This document shows positions 10,886 to 22,852 of a stretch of 64,000 bases of DNA, piece by piece. The stretch is taken from positions 744,001 through 808,000 of the forward strand of contig NC_057377.1 of the NCBI RefSeq assembly GCF_016906535.1, read 5' to 3'. This stretch comes from Rhizoctonia solani. Its lineage: Eukaryota > Basidiomycota > Agaricomycetes > Cantharellales > Ceratobasidiaceae. Below the pieces are notes generated by a model that saw only the letters and a program-made list of their open reading frames with translations, searched no databases and had not been told where the DNA came from. How positions within the stretch are numbered: the stretch's first letter is position 1; the number at the start of each line of letters is the position of its first letter. Both the position numbers and the translations under genes were made by a program.

Positions 10886-13586
10886 ATGTCTTCCCGTTCA
10901 AGCTCGGGCGTAATGGTAGCTCAATCCCTACCCCCTGAACTATCCCATGTAGCCCAACTGGTTGATTCTAGCCCAGAATCACTTGCTAGAGGAGATATCG
11001 GGATGCATACTGCGGCATTGGCAGCGGCTCAGTTGATATATAAAATATGTAAGCTTATACCATTGAGCATTTTCTCCTTTGTCGAATAGCTAATTTGGCC
11101 ACATTCAAAGCTCTGGAAACCGAGAAATCAGCCGCTGTTCCTATTTCCAAGCTGCTCTCCAGCCTATCTCCGGAGGCGTCGGCACCGACGACGCGCGCTC
11201 AAAAACGAAAACGAGACGAAGCTCCCAAGGCTCCTCTACTCGCATTTAGACCGACACCGAAAGCTGGCAGATATGTAGATGGACTGGAGATGAATCCGAG
11301 CAAACTCTGGTCGATGATGGAGCATCGAACTGCACCTCTATGTGGTATACTAGATGCAGTCGTTGCGCCGGAGAATATCATCGAAGAGGAGGAGGAGGAG
11401 GAAGAGGAGGAAGTAGAAGAGGAAAGTGAGGAAGAGGAGGGAGAATTTGAATTGGGCGAGGACGAGGACGAAGATATGTCTGGTCTGTCAGATGAAGATG
11501 AGGACGAGGAGGAAGAAGAAGAGGATGATGATGAGTATGAAAGTGATGATGGAGAATCTCTGCTCGGGGACACGACCATGGAACTCAGTCGTACAGAGGA
11601 CCACTCAGACTCAGGTTCAGACGATGGGGACAACGACGACGACGAAGCTCCAGATGGCGACCAAATAGACCATGGTTATCTCCATAATATTGACCTCGAC
11701 CGAGCACAGAATCCTCAGAAAGTGGCTCAGCGACGGTAGGCACCCACGGGATACACCTTACACGTAATATTCATCTTAGCTTTGATTCACAGAGCGCACC
11801 CGACTTTAGACGACACTTTTTTCTCCATCGACGACTTCAATCGAGAAACTGAAGCGCTCGAGGCTCAGAACCGCTCTTCTGGTGCTTTGAACGACGACGA
11901 CGACGACGGCGAGGAAGATGGGGAAGACGTGGATCTATTTATGAATGTACAGGATATTGAAGACACCCCTGAAGAGGCAAATGGTATGTGCTCCTTTTTT
12001 CATTCCGCACATTTACTAATCTCGATACCCAAGATCCTAAATATAAAGACTTTTTCGCCCCCGCTCCCAAGTCCAAACTCAAATCCAAAAAGACCCCCGA
12101 GAAACCAAAGCGAAAGGTCAAGCTCCTCGTGGCGAGTCCACCCGGGCCCAAACGGTCTACCAAAGTCCGATTCAACGAGGAGGTCAAGGTTCGGAACATT
12201 AAATCCAAGCGAACCAAGGCCAGTTTGTTGGCCGAGCTCATGGAGGCAGGCGAGGAGGATGAGGAAGATGAAGGGGAGGATGGAGAGGATGAGGGTCCCT
12301 GGGCGAGTGAGATGCTGGATGAAAGTGTGGAGATAGGCAGCGAAGAGGATGACGAAGAAATGGATAGCGACGAGGACTCGGACGCTGAACCAAGCAAAAA
12401 CGACCTTTTTGCTGACGAAGAGGAAAACGAATCCGAAGCAGGTATGCCAAATTCTATTTTCTCCGTTTCCTTGCTTCTTCTATCTTTGCCTTGCCCTAGC
12501 CCCTGTTGGTTGCTAACTTGGCCCCTTGAATCTAGGTCTCTCGACTCATCAGAAGCGTCTTGCTGCACTCTCTGCAGAAATTCAGGCGCTAGAAGCTGAG
12601 AATGTAGCGCCTAAACCATGGACTATGCAGGGTGAAGCTACATCCCGGTCGCGGCCCCAAAATGCGCTGCTAGAGGCGGATTTGGAGTTTGAACATGTTG
12701 GAAAGGTTGTTCCCATCATTACTGAGGAAAGTGTGAAGAGTTTAGAAGAGAGAATCAAGGCCAGAATCATAGAGGTAATTATTTCTCTACCTTTCTAGTT
12801 TTCGGAGCGATACTAACCCGCCAGTAGGGGCGATACGATGATGTAGTCCGTAAACGTGACATTGAAGCAAAACCTTTCCTCCCTTCACGAATGTTTGAGC
12901 TCAAGGATACCCAGTCCGAAAAGTCGCTCGCGCAAATTTACGAGGACGAGTATAATGCAGCCGCAACTGGTTCGAAACCCATCGACGACAGAGACGGTAA
13001 ACTCGCAGAAAGCCATAAGGAGATTACAGAGCTGTGGGATGGGATATGTTATAAGCTTGACGCGTTGAGTAACGCACATTTTACGCCAAAGCAGGTAAGC
13101 TCCCTTGTTTCCCTGTTATCTACGATCAGTTTAATAACCCCGTTTTTTTTTTTTTTTCCTTTACAGCCTCAAGCAAAGATCGAAACGGTTACAAACATGG
13201 CTTCCGCGTCACTCGAATCTGCTTTACCTACTTCGCTCAGTACATCAACACTTCTTGCTCCTGAAGAGGTGTACACTCCTTCTAGTTCAGATATCCGTGC
13301 GCGATCGGAGCTTACTCCTTCAGAGAAGAAAGCAGCGAGAGGACGAGAGAGGAAAAAGAGGAGGAAGGAACGCGATACTGTTTCCTCAGTTGTTGACGCG
13401 GCAGGTAAAGCAGGAGGACGACAACCGAGAAACGCAAAAGAAGCAAAAGAGCAGGCGCTGAATGGCTTGGTCAAAAACGGCAAGGGAGTTACGGTCGTTG
13501 GCAAAGCGAGTAAATCTGGCGACGCCAAATCCAAGGCCAAGGGAGGAGAAAAGGAAGAACGAGATGGGAAAAAGTTCAAGCTGTAG
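10886..13586 (+). CDS. mpp10: U3 snoRNP component Mpp10
   Basis: Nucleolar protein of the small-subunit processome (with Imp3/Imp4), needed for 18S rRNA processing. Seven exons: 10886-11048, 11090-11735, 11793-11983, 12034-12441, 12536-12774, 12828-13094, 13167-13586. The sum is 2334 nt (777 aa). Family landmarks are LWSMMEHRTAPLC, DPKYKDFFAP, HQKRLAALSAEIQALEAEN with PKPWTMQGEA, PFLPSRMFELKDTQSEKSLAQIYEDEY, and ELWDGICYKLDALSNAHFTP followed by LLAPEEVY and a Lys-rich tail. Two very acidic Glu/Asp tracts (coded near 11380-11660 and 12240-12440) are normal for Mpp10. The last intron contains a run of 15 T. The start is uncertain: in-frame ATGs also exist at 10847 and 10913. The gene lies inside the spacer of the inverted duplication. 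Confidence 0.93.
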
Positions 13587-14620
13587 ATTTTTGGTGTACG
13601 CTTTTTTCGGTCCTTCGATTTTACGTCGCTTTTGTTGTTGTTCGGTTCTTACGACTTTTGAATGTAAAGATGTAGGTATATGCGTACTCAAAGAATAGTT
13701 TGGATCACAAGACATTCGCTGTGAGGATAATTTAGGGCCTTTCAGACACAGTATGCCCAATAGGTCTATACAGCTGAAGATCCTTGAAGTAGAAACACTA
13801 AATATAACCCATCATTCTTTATCTCGTTCGAGGTCCGCCGACGTTCACCCTTTCTCCCCCTCTCCTATACGACCCAAGAGCTCACCTGGATCTTTCTCTA
13901 AGTACTGATTCGATGCTTGGCATGCCTCATCCAACAGAGAATGTTGCTGAACTTTCTGCGGTTGGCATGGCTGTTTAACCATGACCAAAGCTCTTTTTTT
14001 TCAAGACCAATAAAGATTGGGAATTCCGGAGTATTGAAATACCTACTTCTTGCCTGAGTGTACAAGCCAAACGTGACTGTTCCTGATTTTGAGAAAATAA
14101 CAGAATCTATTCGAAATTGGCAGGCATTTGAATGCTTGGTCGCGTCTATTATGGAGGCAGTACTTGATCTTATTCATTTGTTGGGAACTTGTTGTGTAAC
14201 TAGGAGCCGTGTTAGTAATGCTAGTCTCTTTCATGATCTCATATTAGTTCCGACCAGGTACCTACATCTCTTCTCGTAGTAACACGGAATATATAGTGCG
14301 TTTTCAAACTTTAACTGAGCTAGAAATTCACTAACAGACTCGCTAGATCGCTCATAGGTTAACTTTGGTGGGAGCTCGGTACGTTTACTATGGACACTGA
14401 CTATTTCTCACAAAGGTCTCCCGGAGCGTATACTCCAGACAAAATTGCCGCCGGATTCAAGCGATTTGATACTCGCCAGAGTTGGATGCTCAAAAAGAAC
14501 ACAACATCATCAAGGGATAATTCGACGGCCATGCCAGACGTAATCTACGAAACAAGAGTTTATCACCACTACGATGAATTAGCAACCCTCTATATCTCGG
14601 AGTACATGATGCAAATTTGA
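13587..14620. other. Intergenic region between Mpp10 and mS35
   Basis: Lies between the 3' ends of the convergent Mpp10 and mS35 genes. It is AT-rich. The open frames at 14058-14279 and 14390-14620 show no family motif and no splice continuation. Confidence 0.5.
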
Positions 14621-15437
14621 TTATGAAGTAGTATGCAGCCATTCTTGAGGGAAATCCCGAATTGTTGCACGCTTTGTCTGGCCGAAAGAGTGACCCCCTT
14701 GCCTCCGCTTTGTTTGCTGGGAAATTATGTGCCTCTTATCAAGTGGAAGATCGGCGAACGAGTCTGTTGAAGAATCCTAAATTACCGAGTGAGAAAATCT
14801 GGGAGGGTAACACGAAATGAAACACACGTTTGCTTGTTTAATCATCTCATCAAGAGTGTCGGAGCACCATTTAACATTCATGCGAACTTCTGGGAAGTGT
14901 TCGCTCGAGATCTTGACATACCCGTGCTCAGCGAAAGATGAGTTCCCCACTTCCCCGACGGAGAAACCTGCGTCCCGAGGTGCTGTTTCTGACCATCTGA
15001 CCCCAGCAAGAAGTTTGAATTTATGGATCGCCTGAGGGGTCTTGAGACCAAGCTGAGAGACCGGGACAACGACAATGGCCTTGTGTTCAGCAGCATGAGG
15101 CTCCCCACCGTACGTGAATGTTCGGATGGAGAGAGGGGAATTCGATGGTGGTTGGAAAGGTTTATTAAATTCTGTTATGACCAATAAGTTATGTATGCTA
15201 CCATTTTAATAAAAGATACACACTTGACAGTCGGGGGATGTCGTATTCGATTAATCGGAGATAGTGTAACAGCTCTCGCCTCTCCCGTATCAGTCGATGG
15301 CCCATACTTGTCGGGTCATTTCCAACATCTGGCCCTATTTTGGCAACATCCCATTTATTTTTGACGGTTCGTCTTGCTGCTGCAAATGCAGGAGGTGAGG
15401 TGCTAAAGAAACGTCGACCAAGCGGTGTAAGAGACAT
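14621..15437 (-). CDS. Mitochondrial small ribosomal subunit protein mS35 (Rsm24-like)
   Basis: Component of the mitoribosome small subunit. Three exons on the minus strand (15437-15224, 15171-14828, 14776-14621) sum to 714 nt, 237 aa. The N-terminus (MSLTPLGRRFFSTSPPAFAA) is a clear mitochondrial presequence. The core carries family text: IHKFKLLAGVRWSE, YVKISSEHFPEVRMNVKWCS and DTLDEMIKQAN, followed after the last splice by SFADLPLDKRH and DFPQEWL. Reading the last junction as phase 0 (donor after AAC at 14828, acceptor before 14776) keeps the family continuation, whereas the nearer acceptor would put the downstream sequence out of frame. It starts about 200 bp from the stop of Egh16 copy 2. 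Confidence 0.9.
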
Positions 15438-15641
15438 CGCAAATTGTAGTACTGATCACGTGCCTCGAGATGTAACCAGACCAGCGTTTATAGCTGGATA
15501 TAACCCAAATGATGCCGTAGCTCTTCGCCTATTCTTATTCCAAACAACAGGCACATATAGTCAAGTGATCAAGGAGAGGGGAAGATCCGATTATATTAAA
15601 TGATATTATAGTGTCTAACGGCCGATATCATGGCTCCACGC

Positions 15642-16856
15642 TTAGATCCAGTATCCGCTAAGACCGCCAACAACTCGAGACCGCACAACCCGCTTCTTCT
15701 CCATCTCAACGAACCGCTTGTTGATCCCAGAGATCAGCTTCGCTTCCAGCTCCCTACATTCAGCGTCTTCTAGTCAGCGTTTGTCTTGTGTCAGTCCTCC
15801 CACGCCACTTACGCATCCTTTGCATCCTCGTCCGCAAACGCATCCGGTCCAGCCAGTGCCCGTGTCTGTTTCTTGCCGCTGCGCATCCCGTCCCCATCAC
15901 ACTCAGTACATGTCATATATACTTGTCAGCCACACACTCACGTTGTAGACTTGGCGCTGGCCGCTCCAGCTCCTCCAGCTGGCTGGGCGTTGGTCACCAC
16001 CGCGCACGATCCGAACGGTCCTGCAGGCGTGGCGTTTCGGCATCGCACGACGCATGCGTCTCCGTTCGGTCCGCCCGCGCATTGCATCCCACTGTCGTGT
16101 ATTGTATCAGTCAGGCTCACACCTTGGTCGACTCGGATGGCCGACTCGAGAGCTGGGACTCACGAAGGCATCTGAACGTTGAGCGGGAAGTCTTCGGCTG
16201 TGGCGGTGGACAGACCGAGGAAGGCGCCGGGAACGTTCTTTGTGACCTTTGCGGCCTGGAAGGTGTTACCTCCGTCGGCTGAGATGTCGCAGGTGTAGGG
16301 ACTGGATGGACGGGAAGCGAAGGGTCAGAGAGATGTAGAGATGAGATCGGAGACGTGGAGGCTGGAATGGAACTCACCCAGCACCGTCCTGGTTGACCTG
16401 GTGGAGCGTCATCTGGATCTCGCCGCTGGCTGTAGCCGATGGAATGCCGTTCGAGGCAGCAGCTGTATGTACGGGTGTATGCGTGAGTATACGACTGTCA
16501 AACGGTAAGACCAGTGAATGTATGCGGACCTTCCATCTCGGAAGCCATGTCGATGGCACCCTTCTGAGTGGTGCGACCGCAAGCGCCGACCTTTCCGGAC
16601 TCGATCTCTTTGTCGCGGATGACGCTAGTGTCTTGCTGCGATGGGGCAGGCGGGCGAGGGTAAGTGAGAGTGCAGGGAGCAGCAGGAAAGTAAGGGGTAC
16701 CTGGAAGGGCTTGGCACGAGTGCCGTCGCGAGGGGTGCTGGGGTCGATGCCCATGCCGGCGCCGGTGATGCCGTTGGCGCCTTTGACGGCGACAATGGTG
16801 CCGTGGGCGGCAACGAGGGAGATGAGAGCAGAGAGGTAGATGATGCGAGTGTACAT
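15642..16856 (-). CDS. Egh16-like (gEgh16/DUF3129) secreted protein, copy 2
   Basis: Second intact copy with the same seven-exon structure: 16856-16701, 16635-16530, 16462-16378, 16301-16164, 16091-15942, 15878-15813, 15753-15642. The sum is 813 nt. Every exon length equals that of copy 1. The coding differences I could read are all synonymous (GCT/GCC and ATC/ATT in exon 1, GGG/GGA in exon 5, GAT/GAC in exon 6), so the two 270-aa proteins appear identical, while introns and promoter differ at a few bases. The signal peptide and mature N-terminal His are as in copy 1. This pattern indicates recent duplication or continuing gene conversion. Confidence 0.88.
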
Positions 16857-16980
16857 AGTGAATGGGAAGAAGGAAGAAGCAAAGGGGTGGAAAAGAAGAA
16901 GGCTGAAGGGTGTGGAAGTGACCTGCACTTGGAAGCTGATTAGACCTGCTGATGGAGGACACGGAGGGCGGTGGAAGGGA

Positions 16981-16988
16981 AATATATA
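16981..16988 (-). promoter_or_regulatory. Probable TATA box of Egh16 copy 2
   Basis: TATATATT on the minus strand, at the same relative place as in the other arm. Confidence 0.5.
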
Positions 16989-17045
16989 GGTGGGGAGGGA
17001 GCGTGTCTCCGGGTGTAGCCACATGTAGAGCAGTGTTCAGTCGCT

Positions 17046-17880
17046 GGCTTCTATGACATCAATTCGGGCACAAATTGGCCGGATTGGAGGGTTACCGGGA
17101 CCGTATCAGTGCTAATGTAGAAGTCCTAGGGACTCTTGCGAATTATTAACAAGCGAAGCTCGTATGGTGATACTGTCTGTGTGGCAAAGTAACGCTTGGC
17201 ACCTGGGGCTGTTACAAAGTACGGGTGCAAGAGCATAGAAAATTCATGGCGATCCAAATGTAGTCTGGGCTACCAACAAATGCCGAAAATTCTAATGCAT
17301 TTCAATAAATAGGTTACAAAGTTGATACATATTCGATTGGTTGCCACCACAACCACTATCCGGACCGAATACCCTGACCATGGCAAAGACGAAGGTGCTA
17401 TATAGCTATATAGTAAGACTCGGGAACTTCGGGGATAGAAGGCGTCTAAACAACAGCGACTTCATTGATATTCGATTTCAAGCTTAAATTTTTAGTCTTT
17501 ATGCTATGGATTCGTATTTATTCAATTCTTAACGGACCTATATGCGTGGCCGCCTTGGACAATTGCGAATCGTATACTCATTTCAAGGAAATTCATGGCC
17601 ATGTGCCAGTTTGGTACGATAATTATTGGCTCTTAGCCTACTTTGACTCGGGGTTATCACAGGCGACGATGTCGGACCTGGTAAGAGTGCCGGTAAGACA
17701 CTGCTGATGAGGTTCCATATTTCGGACAAACGTTCTTGCTTCGTAGCATGGGGATGCCAGCGGCCGAAATTCACTTTCTGTGGTTGTCTCGGAGTCAAGA
17801 TATGTACTTTCGAATGAATTAATCCAGTATATAGCATGTCTATCCCTAGGTATACTGAACGAGGTGCTCTAATCAAACAA
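17046..17880. other. Spacer between the Egh16 right arm and the myosin 3' end
   Basis: AT-rich sequence with no recognised gene. The open frame at 17465-17707 (plus) has no family features. Confidence 0.5.
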
Positions 17881-20800
17881 TTAATCATCTTGTTTCTGTA
17901 TTCCAGCGCGTCTCGCCAACTACAACAAAGGTTAGAGTAATCTTTTTAAACTATTCGGTCTACTTACCATAGTTGCCAGATCCATCTGACCTGGTGGGGC
18001 AGCAGGGGGCTTGATTCCACTGCCACCGGCCCCTCCGCCGCTGGCGGCTGGAGCCGGGCGTGCGGCCGGGACAGGAGGTTTAGCACCAGGTGGCTTTGGA
18101 GCGCCTCCGATTCCTCCGGGCTTCGGCGCAATTGGGGGTGGTTTGGCGGCCAGAGCAGGAGGCTTGGGAGGAACTGCACGACCTGCGACAGGAGGAACAG
18201 CCCTAGCTACTCCGCCTGGTGGAGTTGGCCGTGGAGGTGCTGGGGGTGGAGCTGGAGCAGCAGGAACAGGGCGAGCTGCAGCGGGTGCTGGAGGTGGAGG
18301 CGGAGGTGGCGGAGGTGCTGAAGAGGTCGTGGCGGGTTTTTTCCACGGGGTGGGCCCCGAACCACCACCGACGCCGGGAAATACCGAGACTGGCTTGGCA
18401 CTAGCATCTGCGGCAACGGACTTGGGTACGATTGGTGGTTTGGCCCCACCTACTGCAGGTTTGGGGACGACTGCAGGCGCAGGTGGTGGCGTTGGTGCTG
18501 CTGGCGTTGGTGCAGGTGGTGGCACGACACGTCGAGTCGGTGGTGGAGGCGCTGCAGGTGCTGGCTTAGGCTTGGGCGGAACAATTTGCAGATAATCAGA
18601 GGGCGCCCATCCTTCAGTTCCATTCTTCTTGACGAGGGTCCAACCTGAGTTATATTAGGCCAATAGTTATTGGGTGAGCAGCATATGCCTTACCGTCCTT
18701 GTCCTTCTCTACGAGTTCCAGTATCTCGCCTTTTGTTAGTGACATCTCTCCTGGTTGCCCAGCAAAGTCGTATAGTACTTTCACTGTTGGAACTTCAGGT
18801 TCAGCAGCAGGAGGTGGGGGTGGAGGTGGCGCCGCAGAGCGAGAAGGAGGTGTTGGTACACTGCGTGAAGCTGCAGTTGGTGTCGAAATCTGTCCAGGAA
18901 GAGGCTGTGCTGCAGGTTTCGGCTTGGGCTTTGGTGTTGGACGAGACTGGCCACCATATAACATGAACCATGATAGTCAATGGGGAGCTTTAGATGAGGA
19001 CATACCGAGTTGGATGGTCCTCCCTTGCGAAGCAGTTTGCCCTGAGTGATTGGTTTAGCTTGTCCGGGCTTAGGTTTAGGGACCGGCCGCGATTGACTAT
19101 TGGCGGGCTCTCCGGTCGGGACGTGGACTGTGTGGCTCTTGTAGACATCATCGCGCGGAACAGTCTCGTCCTTGACAAACTTGATAAGTTGCTTCTTCTC
19201 TTTCTTCTTTGCGTATTCGACCCTGGGCACGTATGTTAATATTAGCGTACAGAGATAGTTCGCCTACTCACGTTGGTCCGATTAGGAGATTCGCTTGCCC
19301 ATGAGTTAATTTCATCAAGGATGCCGTGAACTCCGTCTTGAATTCCAAGCTTATCACTGGGTCGCCTTCTTCGCACGCATTCACATTGAGCGCCTGTCAA
19401 ACGTTGAGAAGAGTGAATATAGGATTTTTTTCATGCGCTTACCATCCAATCGTCGCGAAGATTGGACATAGCAACTGATCGAATAGTAACCAATTGTACT
19501 TTCCGATCAAGCGTCGTAGCAATTCGCCCGTCTTTTGCAGTAGTGACCGCCAAATATACAGCTTTCTCTGTCTAAACGGCTTTCAGTACCTCTGAAAGGA
19601 TATCGGCGAAAGACTCACCAAAACGATATATCGAGGAGATGGTTTACTAGAGCGGCCGAGTTTAGAGACCAGCAGTTGGCATCGGCTACTGAAATGAACA
19701 GTTTCGCCTCCTGAGTAAAAAAAAATCGTATCCCTGATGCTCATGACCAGATATCTGAGAACACACCGGCGATTCCACATGCATCCTTGATCGTCTCTCC
19801 CAAGGCGCTCCGCCCTCCGACGTCAAGGTAATCACCCAGAAATCTGCGATAACCTAGTAAACTGTAGCGACGACGCTCTTTACGACCGTTTAGCATATCA
19901 TGTCCATATTGCCGAGTTTCCGCATGCACAATGCCCTCCTTGTTGTTCTTCCAGAATCGCTGGATGCGTGCGGCTGCTTCATTCTTATAGCGCATATAGT
20001 TCCTCCAAGCGCGTTGAATACGCGCCGCCATATTATGCCAATATCGATCCCTCATTGTCTCGAGCGCAAAGAGCTACAGACACAGAATGAGTAACTCAGG
20101 CCCTCAAAGAGATGCATTGCTCACCGTTTCTGGGTTCTTGATGAAAGCCTTGGTGACACCCATCTGCCATTCGTCCTTCGCAATCCCAACATCAGTCAGA
20201 ATTTTCTCACATCCCGAACGAGCATCCCCGGTCCAGGTATACTCCCCAGCATATGAAGTATTGGGAGAAAGCAAGTAGAACCTAATCATGTACTAGCGTT
20301 TAAAAAACTTACTCATGGTAGATAGTATAGCAACTCACCGCTCGACCATCTTCTCAAACGTGTTTCGATAAGCAAACCCGGCTCGGCGGACGCGAATATT
20401 CTCCTGCAGCCCGAGATACTTGATCTGATGCAAGATTGCCTTGTTATCGTATTCGGTGGCGCTCCGGTTCTGATTAGGTTTGATAGTTCGGATATATGCC
20501 GGTTGGGAGCGCATCAGGTTCTCAACCAATGCTCCTGCGCTTGCCTTGATCTTGTCTCCGGCACTCGGTGGACGCTTTTTGCTGTTAGGATCGGGCCGGT
20601 CCGGGAAAAGAGTTTGGAGGAATGCGTTGCCCGAACCGATAATCAGATCCGTCAAGTCCTTCACTAGGGCATCCTTGTTCTTATCCGTCATGCCAGCCAC
20701 AGTATACATGACATCTCCAGCGTAGTGTTTGACGAGGAACTGGCCGCCACGAGATTCGAAGTGAGGATTAGATGCTAAAGCAGCAGAGCGCTGGATGAAG

Positions 20801-22852
20801 GAGCTATCTGCGGCGGCTGGATCGGCGTGTGCGGTGGCAGTAGCATCGTTAAGAGCTGCAAAGATCCCTGGTGGGCGACGCTCTTCGATAAGATCGCAAA
20901 CAATCTTATTGTTGAAGTACTCGATCGGCGTCCACTTGATTTGCTCGCGCACGTATTCCTCTTGTTCCGTTTTAAGAGTAAGCTCGATGAAGATTTGTTG
21001 CAATTTCTCGTTGACATAATTGATGCACAGCTGCTCGAAACTGTTATCTGTAGTCCAAGCTAAGTATAAGATTTTACGTGTATTCAGTTGACGTACTCTG
21101 GAAAATCTCGAAACCGTAGATATCAAGTACTCCTATGACCTGTACAGTGGCCTGTCGAGGTTTCATTGAGATGTTAACGCGAGACACAATCCATTCGAAC
21201 AAATTGTTGTAGATGGCTTTCGCGAGAGCATCCCTTCCGGCAGCCGCTTGGGCGGGGTTGAGAGGTACATCGTATACGGAACCTAATAGAAATAATTGAT
21301 CAATCGGGAACATTTTTTTCGCTGAGAAGGCTTACTTACCTCGACGTCCACCACGTTGCGTCTCCATGGTTTTTGATACCATAGCTTTGGAAACCATCGC
21401 AGCATCAACCTCAAGCAAGTAGGCAACAAAATCCTACATAACATACTCAGTTGCCCCCCAGAATCAACTCAATGAGACTAAGCACTCACTGTTACGCCGG
21501 TGTCTGTGATCGTGGACCCGCTGCCATCCTCAGAGTCCACAAATTGAATGTTTCCGATCCAAAGAATGGCAGCAATCATGCGGAAAATATCGTTTTGTTC
21601 CTCTGCAGTAAGGCCAACGACATTCATCGCTTGCTAGAGGAACTTTCAACGCGTATTTCAACAAGCTATGTATAGCAGTAACTGACCAGAGTGTCATGGA
21701 AGTCTTTAACATCATCGATTGAGGCAACATCTAGACAGTTACTGCGGCTTGTGTAAGAGTATGCATCTGGTCCTTGTAAACCAAAGGCCTCTGAATGATG
21801 ATAACGAGTTAGTGGGGTGAATCAATGGTTCATGCATCATATATACCTCGCTGTTCGTCAGAGGCCCCCTTGGTGAATTGATAGAAAATGTGGAAATCTC
21901 GCTCTTTATTGATTTGACCAACTACGCGACCCTAGGAGGTTTTGTGAGCTTACTCGAAGTTACGATCAAGGGGCGTCCTTACTTTTTCTAGTAGATAATT
22001 CGTAATCTGAGCACCGATTGGCTCTGCGTTAGAATTGAACATAATCTCGAGGTATTTTCCCTGGGAAGGCACTCGTTAGTGTAAAGTACAACTTCAATCA
22101 ATGCACGTACGTGTCGACTAGAGTTATCGTTACGCAGTGTCTTGGCACAACCAAAGCTCTCTAGTAAAGGATTAGTGGCCAGCACCATCTCCTTGATTTC
22201 CGTGATACTGCTGTCTTGACCACCCGACACGGCCGCAATGTACTGCATAATTCGCTTTGCAGCCTCGGTTTTACCAGCACCAGATTCGCCAGATATAATG
22301 ACACATTGATTCTCCTTGTAAGACTTCATGTTGTAGTAAGATGACTCTGCGATAGCAAATACGTGGGGAGGCATTTCCAGACGGTTCTTGCCCTTGTACG
22401 ATTCTAACACGGCTTCAGTGTAAATACCTAGATCTAGAGAAGATAACGAAGTGAGCATCTGGTCGGACGATACATCAAGCGCCATACCTCTGAACGGATT
22501 CACAGATATAAGTACTTGTCCAATGTAAGTATAGATCTCTCCGTTTTTCCATCGTTTCTCCAGATTGTCATTCACACTGTCGTTGCTGATAGTTGTGAGC
22601 AATGTCATGTCCGATACACCAACTTGTTTCTTCTTGAATCCTTCTTTCCAGTCGGCCTATAGGAATCCGACGCGTCAGTCGAGCCTAATCTACCACTTTG
22701 ACGCGTATCTCCTCACCTTCTGGACCTTGGCCGGACCACCCTTCTTGGCCGCCGCAGCCGCGCCTTTCTTTCCCGCTTTCTTGGATGGAGCCTATATTAC
22801 CATTAATTATGAATTATATGGGACAATGCGGTCCAACGAGTACACGAACCAT
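17881..22852 (-). CDS. myo1: Class I myosin motor (Myo1/MyoA/Myo5 type)
   Basis: Actin-based motor of cortical patches, endocytosis and polarised growth. It has many exons on the minus strand. The first coding exon is only the ATG (22852-22850), spliced to GCTCCATCC ([11 protein letters not shown]) at 22791. Domains in order: motor with P-loop GESGAGKTE (near 22270-22300), TEDS-site Ser in RRGSVYDVP (near 21280) where PAK kinases act, and actin-binding region; two IQ motifs ([25 protein letters not shown]; near 19930-20020); basic TH1 membrane-binding domain (19000-19800); SH3 domain ([20 protein letters not shown]; near 18640-18790); and a long Pro/Ala-rich TH2 tail. The last exon I propose (17919-17881) ends [13 protein letters not shown], without the usual acidic C-terminal DEW-like Arp2/3 motif. 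If its donor is skipped, the protein instead ends in-frame at 17932. Confidence 0.93.

Larger units (their letters stand above)
15642..17045 (-). repeat. Inverted repeat, right arm (Egh16 copy 2)
   Basis: Reverse complement of 7338-8756, with scattered substitutions and one 9 bp length difference. Homology begins at the stop codon (15642-15644) and ends near 17045, about 190 bp upstream of the copy 2 start codon. The two arms are separated by about 6.9 kb. Confidence 0.93.

Noticed and set aside
11199..11633. Open frame on the minus strand coding a poly-Ser protein
   Set aside because: It is the antisense shadow of the Glu/Asp-rich tract of Mpp10; GAG/GAT repeats read backwards as Ser codons.
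13143..13157. Run of 15 T that might mark a transposon or retroposed tail
   Set aside because: It is the polypyrimidine tract of the last Mpp10 intron, just before the acceptor.
14390..14620. 76-codon plus-strand open frame before mS35
   Set aside because: No motif or splice continuation; it ends against the 3' end of mS35 on the other strand.
18011..18595. Gly/Ala-rich open frame of 194 codons on the plus strand
   Set aside because: It is antisense to the proline-rich myosin tail; low complexity keeps the opposite strand open.
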